This document shows positions 21,601-31,429 of a stretch of DNA of 64,000 nucleotides, in pieces. Position 1 is the first letter of the stretch. Each line of letters begins with the position of its first letter. The DNA is taken from assembly GCA_015179025.1 (NCBI GenBank), contig WHUX01000080.1, positions 62,001-126,000 of the forward strand, written 5' to 3'. This stretch comes from Terfezia claveryi (taxonomy: Eukaryota > Ascomycota > Pezizomycetes > Pezizales > Pezizaceae). The translations under genes and the position numbers were made by a program. The notes under the pieces were generated by a model. The model was not told where the DNA came from. It searched no databases and saw nothing but the letters and a program-made list of their open reading frames with translations.

Positions 21601-23250
21601 TGGGTGGTGTACTATTTGATTTACAAAGAGAACCGCCTGCTTTCAACCGCAAATAAACTCAATAAGTGTGATATAATTTTCATGTTTATGGAATTTTTCC
21701 GGTGGCCTGATGTAGTCGAGAGCCGTGGGAAATCACTGTTGGTCAACAAGATACAAAGACGTACAGTTCTTCTGTACCTGTCGCGCAAGGTGCAAGCGAG
21801 TGAGCCAACGGGGTGATGGTGCGATTCAAGCCGCTCTACATGATTAGGTTAGATGTGATTGATATGCCCATGCAGGATCACAAGGTACGAGTACATGTTG
21901 ATTGTGGTATGACTCTTCGATTTTCTAGGGATTTCACAGATTTCTACGCTAGCCATACCTTAATAGTGTCCTGCTTGCAACACCTGCGTATCATCCAAAT
22001 GCAATGCACGCCAAAGTATATCAGAAATTCACAGCACACCCTCAAGGCTGTGGTGGGGTGGGGTCTTCATAAGGTTAGAGCTCAAAAGGGTCACGATAGA
22101 ATTATTCAGAGACGGCAGTAGTTCTGTACAACTCGACAGGCAGTGTACTGGGACCAGACCGTACCCAAACACAGGCACCCAACGGGTGAGAGAATTAGTT
22201 TGTGGCGGATAGCAAAGTGGTAAGTATTGGCACAACAAAAAATTTGTGGTGATTTATTTTGTTGCACAACATAACAAGCAGGAGACCGGATGGAATAGGT
22301 AAACACAGAACCTCATCCAGGTTTAGGATCATATAAATTTATTTACAGATATATAGTATTTTGTATACTCTTTCTTTGTCCTGATAACCAAACCACCTTG
22401 TAAATACCAACTTTCCCAGCAGCTTGCAAGTCCAAAAACCTAGTCACCTTTTCAGCACTCCCCAGGTGCGAGGATGGCGCTCATGAAGGCGGTTACCACT
22501 TATTTTCCCATGTAAACCTTAATTGTAACTCTCTGCGGAATAGCCATTTCCAGCGTTCACCAGAGTCTCGGTTCACAGAGAGCGCGCATTAAACATGTAA
22601 AGCACGACAAGAGTATTCCCTAGCGGTTAGAACAAGAAGGGAAAAGATTTATGGGCTCTGACTTCTCCAGTGAGTGGTCGGTCATTCTGCTGTTATGCAT
22701 CCATTTCTTGTATGCTGGGGACTCGCCGTACTGACAGATTTTAAGTTGAGAATGATATATTGGGTTCTTGTAGGTCTTGCTTTTTTTTTGTGACGCTTTG
22801 GGTTGTTTCCACCGCGGCCCTTTTTCTCCGGGAGTGCAGATTTACCTTTTTCATGCGTTGTAATGAGTCATTATTGAACTGTAACACACACCGATAAAGT
22901 TGGCAATTTTAACGAGCATGATATTCTAATTTGTTAGTGTGCGGTTAGATAGATATATGAAGCAAGTTGATAGCCGGTTTTACTCCTGATTTGGGAATTC
23001 GTACCAAGTTACGCAATTTTGTGCCTCTGCGCTGCCAAAAAATAATAATCTAGATCTATACTATTTAGGCAGGTGGGTTCCCACATAGGTACAGTATGAA
23101 GGTTGGTTTCCCGCGTAGGTAGTAGGAATGGTGTCTGGGGAAATATTAGCGTCCATAGGGGATGATTGTTGGTTCTTTTTGGATATGATGACAAATTATG
23201 ACTGTTTTGGGAGTAATTACGGGAATAATCACATAGAGCGGATAAGGAAT
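21601..23250. other. No supported gene
   Basis: About 1.65 kb of ordinary composition without recognisable coding sequence. An A-box-like motif (tagcaaagtggt, 22209) is followed by a small hairpin (caacaaaa ... ttttgttg) but no convincing B box. The last 50 bp before the next gene turn TA-rich. Confidence 0.4.
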
Positions 23251-23254
23251 ATTT

Positions 23255-23275
23255 ATTTATATATATATATATATA
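23255..23275 (+). promoter_or_regulatory. TATA-rich core promoter candidate
   Basis: A run of TATATA repeats directly precedes a pyrimidine-rich leader (ctttccatccctatccccctgtcttc). Such a leader is common around fungal transcription starts. It lies about 155-175 bp upstream of the start codon of the secreted-protein gene. Confidence 0.45.
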
Positions 23276-23428
23276 GGGGCCCTCTCTGGCATGGGGATTG
23301 TCAAGTCCTTCAATCTTTCCATCCCTATCCCCCTGTCTTCGCTCACTCACACCAAGTTTCTTCGACGGAAACCAAAGTCGCTCTATTATCATCCAGGCCA
23401 CTTTAAATTTCCTCACCTACTCCTCAAT

Positions 23429-24084
23429 ATGAAGTCCTTCACTACCCTCGTTGCTCTCACTGCACTAGCCAGGACGGGAATCCAAACCACAGCCGCCCCC
23501 AACACAGCGACCGTGGCGCCTGAAACCCAGGAGTTGCCTCTCAGCCAGTGTGGTACTGCTGCAGAATTCAACCTCCGACTGGGATCAGCTCATCAGCTAG
23601 CAATCCCTGGGCCTCCTGACTACTGGTGTTGTGATGTGAGTTAGTCTCTTACTGCTGTAGTGTAAATGATCTGGATTATTAGCTAAAATGTGCTCCCACA
23701 GGGTTTTACGGAAGAGTACCATTCCGGAAGTGGTAAACGCGTCTGCTGTAAAGCAAGTGATGCATGCTGTGGAGTTGCAGATGACTCTGTCTGGCGGTAA
23801 GATTTGTAAACCTATCTTTGCTTATATGTAATATCACGAATAATGTGCTGACAATTCATTTTGACAAATAGAAAACCCGGTTATCTCAAGTCGTTGAAGC
23901 CTGTGCATCCTGATGCTACCTTTCTCAAGACTGGTGGGAATTGTGATGGAGCATGTCAACCATGTACTCTTCTCCCACGTGTAAGTTTTGTTCTTGTTTG
24001 CTCGGTTTTGTGTATTACCCCTAACTAGCGTGTGAACAGGTTAACTTCCCTGGTTTTGCTGCTCTGAAGAGGAATACATGTTAG
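23429..24084 (+). CDS. Small cysteine-rich secreted protein, four exons
   Basis: Exons 23429-23635, 23702-23796, 23872-23980 and 24040-24084 join in frame to a 151-residue protein. Introns of 66, 75 and 59 bp start GTGAGT, GTAAGA and GTAAGT, end in AG, and carry branch-like CTAAA/CTGAC/CTAAC sequences. Residues 1-23 form a classical signal peptide (MKSFTTLVALTALARTGIQT then TAA|P). The mature part has 11 Cys including three CC pairs (YWCCD, RVCCK, DACCG) and NCDGACQPC, and ends in a Cys. No family is recognised. The layout is that of fungal small secreted proteins, some of which act on hosts or neighbours, but no activity can be inferred. I started at 23429 rather than an in-frame upstream ATG (23291) because the signal peptide begins there and the earlier ATG sits in the leader. 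It is the only gene in the window with fully intact splicing and frame. Confidence 0.8.
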
Positions 24085-24308
24085 ATCAGCTCCGACTTGG
24101 TTAGAGCGGGTTGACAAAATCTTGAAAGCCACGTTCAACTGGTATCTAGATATGGGTTTTCTTTTTTTTTTGCGTTAGACCTTGATCGAATTGTAGCTAC
24201 AAGAATTACAAAAGCAGACAAGAAGGAAATACAGAAATAGTCGTTCTCTATTCTCAAGGCCCATTCACTCCGTGGCGGGTACCGGGATATTTAAAAGGCC
24301 GCAGTTAG
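24085..24308. terminator. Shared 3' region of two converging genes
   Basis: The secreted-protein gene (plus) ends at 24084 and the membrane-protein gene (minus) at 24309, so about 220 bp hold both 3' ends. No clear AATAAA is present on the plus strand. The region is T-rich near 24160. Confidence 0.3.
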
Positions 24309-24804
24309 TTAGCGCGCATCTGGCCTAGGTGTCATTGAACTTGCTGTTGGAATATAGTAGCCTGGTAGTCCTGGTGGTAGTGGCGGCCCTGGGGATCCCA
24401 AGGCAATATTTGCTTGCAGTGCAACTTTTCGCTGTAGCATCCTGTTTCTTATTTTGCACGCCACCATGGCGAAGAAAGGCACACAGCACCCTATGAAAAG
24501 CATCCAGAGGATGCATGGTACAAGTATAATGCCCATAGCAATACCGGTGAGTTGCCCTCTGGTAAGCACACCATGTACATGGCCTCTGTGTTTGGCATCA
24601 TCTCCACCGCCACCGTTAGGAAGTGGTGCCATTCGTAGGTAGCAGTTGGCAGGTTCGTCGATGATGGGTTTTTGGTAGCCTGGTAGGTAGGGGAACGGTT
24701 TCTTTGTGTCGCGTATTGCTGAATCAAAGTTCGCGTATTGCTGGATCAAAGTTGAAGATGGTAAGTATTCTTGTTGTCTGGTGGTGTTTGGTGTGGTCAG
24801 GCAT
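24309..24804 (-). pseudogene. Single-pass membrane protein, frame broken by 22-bp duplication
   Basis: The minus-strand coding part (24749-24309) contains a polar N-terminal stretch, a Gly run, one strong membrane segment (IAMGIILVPCILWMLFIGCC then VPFFAMVA), a basic stop-transfer stretch (CKIRNRMLQRK) and a Pro/Gly-rich tail (GSPGPPLPPGLPGYY). No in-frame ATG exists at the 5' end of this frame. The only nearby ATG, at 24804, reads MPDHTKHHQTTRILTIFNFD and then stops because a 22-bp tandem duplication (24710-24753) shifts the frame. Without one copy the two frames join. A TATAAA-like motif lies only a few bp upstream of that ATG, so the start is uncertain. An alternative is translation from Met44 (APLPNGGGG side), which keeps the membrane segment. 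Family unknown. Confidence 0.5.
24710..24753. repeat. 22-bp tandem duplication
   Basis: cgcgtattgctgaatcaaag at 24710 is followed immediately by cgcgtattgctggatcaaag at 24732 (unit 22 bp including a trailing tt), one mismatch. Not a multiple of three, so it shifts the membrane-protein frame. Confidence 0.9.
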
Positions 24805-25049
24805 TTTATATGGCTTCAGCCGGGTCGCCGCATTAAATGTATCCCTATTATTGGCCAGCGATATGTATCATGTCCATTTCCATTCCAAGCTGAACCGCTC
24901 CCATCAATACACCAATCAACTGCAAATGAATAAATCTTATCAGATTCTCCAAAACACCAAGGGTCCGCTAAAATTGCCGGGCCAATAATAGGCGAGGTTG
25001 CGAAATAGAGTTGAATGCAAGGCTTAATCAAACTCCTCAGACTCGTCCA

Positions 25050-25560
25050 ACTCTGGCGCGGCGGTGAACATATTGCGCCCACGCTCGTTCAGACTTCAGA
25101 GCTTGGTCTGGTTGGCACAAGCCACTCGTAGAACGAGCTCTGATCTATTCAGCCTGCATCAAGAGAGAAAGGGACAAGGAGACCTGGGACCACAAAGCAA
25201 GACACACTCAATCACGACGTTAGGCATCATAGTGGATAATACACTCTCGTTCCAGAAGCACATCGAATCGAATCCGGCACAGAAAAGGAATATTCCACCG
25301 ACCCCCATTATCTCCGCTTTGGACATCGTCTCCCCCTCCGATATGCCATATTCTAGCTTAGGAGACTCTTCCACGTTCACATCCAGCAGCCTCACCTATC
25401 GCACCCAGCAGACAAATATTCATCAGGTTAAGGCAGATGGACAGCGAAAATGGGAGATGAAGGTTGGCGGGTATGCTGCTATACGGATGGCACTGGAGGA
25501 GGAGTACTCCGCTAGTAACATTTCTCGGGGACATCGGCGGGAAGTGTTGAAACGAGGATA
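25050..25560 (+). mobile_element. Tad1-like LINE fragment (reverse-transcriptase C-terminus)
   Basis: Contains TTLGIIVDNTLSFQKHIES, equivalent to TTILGIVLDESLSLRKHIK of the copy at 52.9 kb, i.e. the stretch after the RT palm. After a deletion it continues into sequence resembling the other LINE pieces. The catalytic YADD region is absent. The stretch ctggttggcacaagcc near 25108 recurs at 63820. Confidence 0.6.
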
Positions 25561-25839
25561 ATAGGACAACGCAGGATAAGCTGACAGTAGAGTAAGCTGA
25601 CTAGGAAGGACGGCGGTTTAGGATATCTATATTTGGATGTTTAGGGCCGTCAGTGGGTATTTAAGAGCGGAGGATTTCCTTACTTCATGTATTAATAAAT
25701 CAAGCAAGCGTCTTCTTTCATAGGTATACGAATATACTCTTCTCTCTCGCACACGAAGAATATAATTTTTCAGGAAGCGGCATTGAACCAGATCGCGGAC
25801 GTGCACCTCGAACGGGGTTAGGAGGCCGGAGTGGACTCG
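25561..25839. other. No supported gene
   Basis: Ordinary-composition sequence between LINE pieces. The minus-strand frame 25627-25845 lacks any recognisable feature. Confidence 0.3.
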
Positions 25840-26500
25840 CCACACCCTCTCCTCCTACACCCGGCTTCGCATGGATCAAGAATTGCGACACCAGCGCCTG
25901 CCGGTATGTCCATCTCGGGGGTCCGCTCTCTCAGGTCGGCATTGAAGGGAATGAGGAAGCTGAAAACCTGGCAGTTTTGGACTCCGCACTAGGACAGGTC
26001 TCCTCCAGTCCTCGAGTATCACGGGGGGTATCAGACAAGTTCGAAGGCTTCGGAAAAGCAGACAGAATTACCCCAGGCGACGGAGTGGGATCGTCACACC
26101 CTCTCCGCCTTTACCTGGCTTCGCATGGATGGAGGGCTCGCTCCATCATCAAGGAATCCGACTCCAGTGCGTCCATCTCGTGGGTCCGCTCTCAGATCGA
26201 CATTAAAGGGAATGAGGAAGCTGACAAGCTGGCAGCCTTCGCATCTGCACTAAGAAAGGTCTCCGGCCAGCTCTAGATTGTTGGGGGAGGGGAGGGCACC
26301 AGGGAAGTTTGCAAGGCTTAGAGCAAAGAAGCCAGAATTACCCCCGGCTACGGAGTGGAATCGCCAGATTCAAGATAATTACGGAGAAGTGGGACTACGT
26401 GGAGGCCTTTTTTTGGTTTTGCGCCCCTTGCCTCAAAATTTATATGACATCGAAAATTGGCTGGGAGGGGTGCTGGATTATCCGCCTCAGTCTTAACTTT
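25840..26500 (+). mobile_element. LINE RNase H C-terminus, tandemly repeated about every 245 bp
   Basis: The end of the RNase H domain occurs twice (GIEGNEEAENLAVLDSAL near 25940; SWVRSQIDIKGNEEADKLAA near 26190). The downstream piece (ttacccc-ggc-acggagtgg followed by a cgccacaccctctc or cgccagattc sequence) occurs three times, near 25850, 26070 and 26335. This indicates a local tandem duplication of a LINE segment after insertion. Confidence 0.65.
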
Positions 26501-26765
26501 GTCGGTACTTAGAGTTTGTCCGTTTGATTTCATCTAATTTTTTACAGTATGGTATTTAAGAGGACGGGCCCTTCGGGTTCATCTGGCATTGCGGGTTAGG
26601 TAATGACAGCATGGAGGCCTCGTCATACTGGTTTTCCTCTTTCTGCATATCTTTATCCGGCCAATTGGCCTTCGAGTTTATCTCTCACATTCACGCACTT
26701 TGGGTTTTGCCATTTGGTACTTGAGTTGTTTTTTTGCGATATATAGGCGCCGGATCTGGCACATT
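26501..26765 (+). mobile_element. LINE 3' UTR fragment
   Basis: Includes ggtaatgacagcatggaggcctcgtc, the tail motif shared with the copies near 20095 and 54510, and a ttatccggccaattggccttcgag stretch similar to the one near 54350. The terminal hairpin is not found. Confidence 0.5.
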
Positions 26766-27820
26766 AACTCGCCTTATCCTGGGTCACCGGGATTTCCGGG
26801 TAGCTCATCCTGGCCCCCTTACTGAGCCGCATATGAGTACTGAGTATTTGAAAGAAAAACAAACAGATGTCGAAGCATCTGAAGGCAGCCTGGGAGCCGG
26901 GGCACCTCGAAGTCTCCAACATACAATTTGGGTGTTGGTTTGGCAATAAGGGTTGATGAAACTCGAGGACAGACATGTAACTGTGTGTAGGATAATTACA
27001 CGCCTACTGTTGCAAGGTCATCAGGGTGCAGCGGAGCAATTCACACACTTGGTCATAACGCAGGTGGTTATAGATGTGCTAGGTAAACACTAACCCCAAG
27101 AATGGGTGACAAATTCGACGTGAAAGGGATTATTTAACGAGAAGCAGATTGAGGAGAAGCTCAAGCATAGGTGGGGGAACGGAACGAAGGCAGGACCACA
27201 AACCATTCGCAATTCCTTCAACGCCTCCGATCCCTCCCGCAGCTCCACCCACTTCTGAGTCCTCCTAAGCCTCGCGGCAACTTGACTGACCTTTCCTTTG
27301 CCAAAAGTAGTGCAACAATTTTTTCACCGCAGCACAATGCCATCACGGCCTTGGGAACAAACATTCAAGTTGGTGGGATTTCTGTCTGTAACACATCTTG
27401 GGCAAGCTGAGGAATTACTGCACGTCCTGTAAGACTTTTGGTAAGTGATCAAACATTCAAACGATATTGCTTATTGAGTTGAGGAATGTTGAGAGCAAGG
27501 ACTTTAGCACTTTTCGCTCACATCCCTAGTTTCATTGGGTAGAATTCTCAGAAAGTATCGAGGTCATGATGAGGTATTCTTAAATAACGATCTGCAACTA
27601 TAAGGCAAACTTAGGCTAACTGATCATAAATAGCAGGTGGAAAAGCTATGAGGGCCAAAGTTTCACCGAGGCGGCGGCAAGGCCAAGATTGGAGGTGATA
27701 ATAACGAAGTGGGAGAGGGACACGGCGAAGTATAGCTACGATGTTGGCAAATAGTGCACAAAGAAATATTGAAATATTTCCACTATCATCCTCGGTACTA
27801 ATTAATTTTGTTAAATACTC
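26766..27820. other. No supported gene
   Basis: About 1 kb without recognisable coding potential, RNA gene or clear repeat. Two short open frames (26734-26949 and 27171-27410) have no family features. Confidence 0.35.
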
Positions 27821-27870
27821 ATTACTCCTATTCGGTCCCAGTTAGGGGACTTCGTCAGAGATTGATATAA
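27821..27870 (-). mobile_element. LINE 3'-terminal remnant
   Basis: Only the hairpin (ggtccc agtta ggggac, 27834-27850) and its adjoining aaatactcattactcctattc are kept: an extreme 5' truncation of a minus-strand LINE. Confidence 0.5.
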
Positions 27871-28086
27871 CAACTTTGAGGGCCAACTCTTTAGCTTACC
27901 TACCACATGGCATGTTAACGTGCTGCTCTTTGATGATGTGTCTGGTTTGTATCTTCCACGTCCGTTAGCTTACAAACTTAGGCAGCTGCCCCTATTTTAG
28001 TTCTAAGTTTTCTTTGATACATATACCAAAATTACTAAAGTATACAGGTGTTTAATTATATTTATATTGACTACTGTAATATAGGT
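27871..28086. other. AT-rich intergenic sequence
   Basis: Nothing recognised. Confidence 0.3.
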
Positions 28087-28090
28087 GTTC

Positions 28091-28166
28091 TAGTCCGTTG
28101 CGGAATTCAGTCCATTCCAGAATGGATTGGCCTATACCGGAATGGACTGGATCCCGCAACAGACCG
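28091..28166. repeat. Near-perfect 28-bp inverted repeat (foldback)
   Basis: tagtccgttgcggaattcag-tccattcc (28091-28118) pairs with its near-complement at 28139-28166 across a 20-bp loop, about five mismatches. Related half-sites occur at 30071 (ttccgcaacagaccagg) and 57136 (gttctagtgcgttgcgg), so it is a dispersed terminal-repeat-like motif. The half-site at 30071 is inverted relative to the one at 28087, so the two could bound a 2-kb element that contains the next one. Confidence 0.6.
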
Positions 28167-28711
28167 GGCCAATATAGAATTGAAACCTTTAGCCCAAAAA
28201 GATTTTCTTTAATGCAACAATGCAAAAAACTCTCTTCAACCCAATATATTTAGTACTGAGCAACGCAACACAGGCTTCAATTCTACCAGCACACTGCCAC
28301 ATTACCGCCCTCACCGGAGAAGATAATGGCAGGAGTGATTTGGATTAGTTTCATCCCCCTGGATAGCTCTCTATCTCAAAGCGCAATTGAAGAATTCTCT
28401 GGTACTGCCTGCACAAAGTCTGAACAGCATTTGCACACAATAACTACCAAATCTCCGTTGACCTTTGAAAGGCCAATTCCCTACAATCTAATTCAAATAT
28501 ATGGTAACCCAACAATGACTACCTACCTAGGTGTCGCAAAATTACAGCATACCAAGCGAGATCCGGATTTAAAGGCCCCAAGGGGTTAGTTGCAAGCCAT
28601 TAAGTTACGATGGAAAGCAAGCTACGCAATGATACACTATATCTTATTCTTGGCAGAAATAATAATTGGAAACGAATGGATCTGAAACATGATGTATATG
28701 ATGTTATCGTA
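28167..28711. other. No confident gene
   Basis: An 87-codon open frame at 28326-28589 (starting MAGVIWISFIPLDSSLSQ) has ordinary composition but no recognisable family, and no splice or promoter signals were found. Possibly internal sequence of the element bounded by the foldback half-sites. Confidence 0.25.
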
Positions 28712-29884
28712 CAGAGGTGCGGAACAAAAGTCATTTCCCCTTTCTTCTTTGGGAAAATCGTGCATATGCATACATATGCAGAATATGCGCGCATATGTAC
28801 TTGGCATATGCACGTCACTTCGGATTCAAGTTGGCGATCTACGACAGCTATCTACGTGTAACCAATGCCCTCGCTGCTCGCCCACCACACACACCCGTCC
28901 CACCTCACACTCACACCGGGTCTTGATAGCGGCATGAAGCACACCTTGGCCCTGGTTTCCTCCCACGTTTCTGAAGGGGGCCTTCTTTTTTTTGGCCTCT
29001 GGGACTAGCTGAGATCATGATATCGATCGGATTAACACTGACAATTTGGTCAGTCTCCGGCATATGCCTCCATTCATTAGTGTTAAGATCCTCTAAATCG
29101 ACAACTTCCTGAATACTAACAAGAGACCTAAGATGTGCAATATACTTCCGACAGTAGCGCATTGAAACAGCAACCATGCATTCTTGTGGATCTTGTTAGT
29201 CTCCTGAATGCGGAGCTGCCGCTCACGGTGGATTGCAATCCAGTAACTCTTTATCTCTTTTCACAGGAGGATGTCCTTCAGAATATTCATTTCCACCCTC
29301 AAGTCTAATGACCTCTTGGATATGGTAAGGAATGCGTTTAATCCGATGCTGAATCCCCCATTACTCAAGGTCATGCCATGCATTCTCCATGCTTGCTCAG
29401 CTGCCATGCGGGAAGTGAGTGGTCCCTATTTCGGTTATTAGCAACATGTTTGCCTACGGACTACTACCTAGGATTGGGGTATTTGGGGGATTGGGGTATT
29501 CAGGGGATTGGAGTGTTCGGGGGATTAAGGTGCTCGGAGGATTGGAATTTAAGAGGGCGGAGAAGGGCGATATACTTGATGAATTAAGATGGTAGGGAAG
29601 AGTTAGTTGAAGGGTTGAGGGTTGGAGAAGGACTGATGTATAATGAATTCCATAGTTGGAGAATAGGATATCTGGCTAATTGAGTTTTCGGCGATATCTA
29701 GTAAATTGAGAAGTTGGACAGTGAGAAAGTAAGACAACTGATGGGTTGAGCCGGTGGAAGGCCATTTGCACGAGTGTAAATATGCGTGAATGCCCATGCA
29801 TATGCCAAGTATCCATGCATGCATAAACCTGCATATGCAACTCCCAGATAGGAAAGGGGAAAGGACTTTTGTTCCGCACCTCCG
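28712..29884. mobile_element. Tc1/mariner-like element with about 110-bp terminal inverted repeats, TA target
   Basis: The left end CAGAGGTGCGGAACAAAAGT and the right end, read on the other strand CGGAGGTGCGGAACAAAAGT, are each bordered by TA (28710-28711, 29885-29886). The inverted similarity extends about 110 bp and includes CATATGC-rich subterminal sequence. Internal minus-strand sequence around 29390-28915 reads like decayed coding DNA (RIKRIPYHIQEVIRLEGGN, then VAVSMRYCRKYIAHLRSL and a basic GQKKEGPLQKRGRKPG) but no transposase signature (DDE) is recognisable. It is therefore a 1.17-kb non-autonomous or internally deleted copy. It is the less mutated partner of the RIP-affected element at 17573. 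An 18-bp gggattggggtattc repeat lies at 29470-29550. Confidence 0.7.
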
Positions 29885-30604
29885 TACATTCAATATAATT
29901 TCCTGTGTGCAGGAAAGAAAAGCAAGACCTATATTACTATTATGTAGAGGTATCGTGGAATTATTTGCAGTGAAGTATGAGGTTTGATTGAATATGTATA
30001 TAATAATAGACTCGGTTTGCATTCAATTTGCCTTGATGTATTGCCTAGAGAGCACATACTGTATATACTATTCCGCAACAGACCAGGACATAGATATTGC
30101 AACTATCAGGCTATTACAATCCCCATAAATTAGTATTCTTTCGGGGATAAATTGGGGTCAAAGTACCCATACAATAGGATTCCAATGACACGCTAGGTAG
30201 AAGAATATATCTATGAGTTTCAGGGTAAGGAATGTTTTAAGTTAATGTTGAGCCAGGGCAATCCTTGTAGGGCTGCCACATATGGTATGCGAGCATACCC
30301 CTGGAACCTTGGCATGCAATATTATGTATGCGAGCTTTAGCAGAAGCAGTTAGATAGAGATCAACTTTCTACATCACAGTTGGTATCCATCATATAGGAA
30401 AGCAGCGTGTGAATCTCGCTTTTTCCAAGCCTGTAGAGCTCGTGGTTCTTTGTCGAGCTTGAAGTGCTCATCTTTCTATCATCTTTCATGCCTAGGGCCC
30501 TCTAGCATCCTGATCCTACTAACTCCTCAGACACTTGCAGTCGTTGTTGTACGGAACTCTTGGACTGTTAATGGTCATGGTGCGAGAAGGAAGTTCTTAT
30601 TTTT
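29885..30604. other. No supported gene
   Basis: Contains the half-site ttccgcaacagaccagg (30071) noted with the foldback at 28091. Otherwise no coding, RNA or repeat structure was seen. Confidence 0.35.
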
Positions 30605-31000
30605 ATTTTTTTGTAAATACTCAACACTCCTATTCGGTCCCAGTGGGGGGACCGTTAGCGGCCACCCCGAAACCTGGGTGGATTCAGGACAAGGCAAGTT
30701 TATCTGCCAGGTCCGGCACCCGGAAGCCGAAGAAGAACGAACTCAAGTGACTCGAGGTCCCATGCTGTCATTAACCGGCTTGCGTCCGACGACCCAAAGG
30801 GACCTCGACCTAAACAAGAAAACCCCGTGTAGTTGGGAAAGGGCACGAGACTATTGGGAAAGAGAAAATTAAAGGCATTCTTCCTCCGCCAAGAATTCTC
30901 GCAGGTAGACAAACTCATATAAGCGCTGGTTGGAAATTAAACTAACAAACTCGAGTAGAAAATCCGCCGGTAGGAAAATAAATCCCCTATTCCAGTTGTA
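30605..31000 (-). mobile_element. LINE 3' UTR, minus strand
   Basis: Begins with T-rich sequence and the terminal hairpin (30636-30653), then ctgccaggtccggca and catgctgtcattaaccggct, the reverse of the ggttaatgacagcatgg tail motif. Very similar to 33590-34055. Confidence 0.65.
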
Positions 31001-31429
31001 CGCTGTGGTGCGGAATATCTTCCTCCCTATGAAGCTTTCGCCAGGTAGATGACTAGCGACGAAGTAAACTTTCCGACCTTTCTGTCTTGTACCAACCGGC
31101 GAATGCCCTGGATTTGGGCCTGATGTCCTCGTCGCATTAGACCTGGCTTGTATTTTGTAGGACTGTAAAAGAGCAAGGACGTGAGAAGAGTATGTTCAAT
31201 TCAATGAGTGGAGTTCACTGAGAGAATGCCGCAGTGGCCTTATATACATCATAGAACAATAAACAACAGTCACATAAACAATATGGAACGCACACAAACA
31301 CATAGAACGACAGTCACATAGTCCCTAACCGTTGATCCCTGCATCCTGCGGTCCCGACCCATGTAGCTGCAAGATTACCGTTCCAACAAGGACTACGAAT
31401 CGTGTTAGAGTTGTCGGCTTTTTTCGAGT
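31001..31429. other. No supported gene
   Basis: Contains a short acacataga/cacataaaca duplication near 31265-31320. Probably LINE-internal or flanking sequence with no recognisable coding part. Confidence 0.3.

Noticed and set aside
22204..22290. Possible tRNA or SINE (A-box-like tagcaaagtggt)
   Set aside because: No B box at the right distance and no acceptor-stem pairing.
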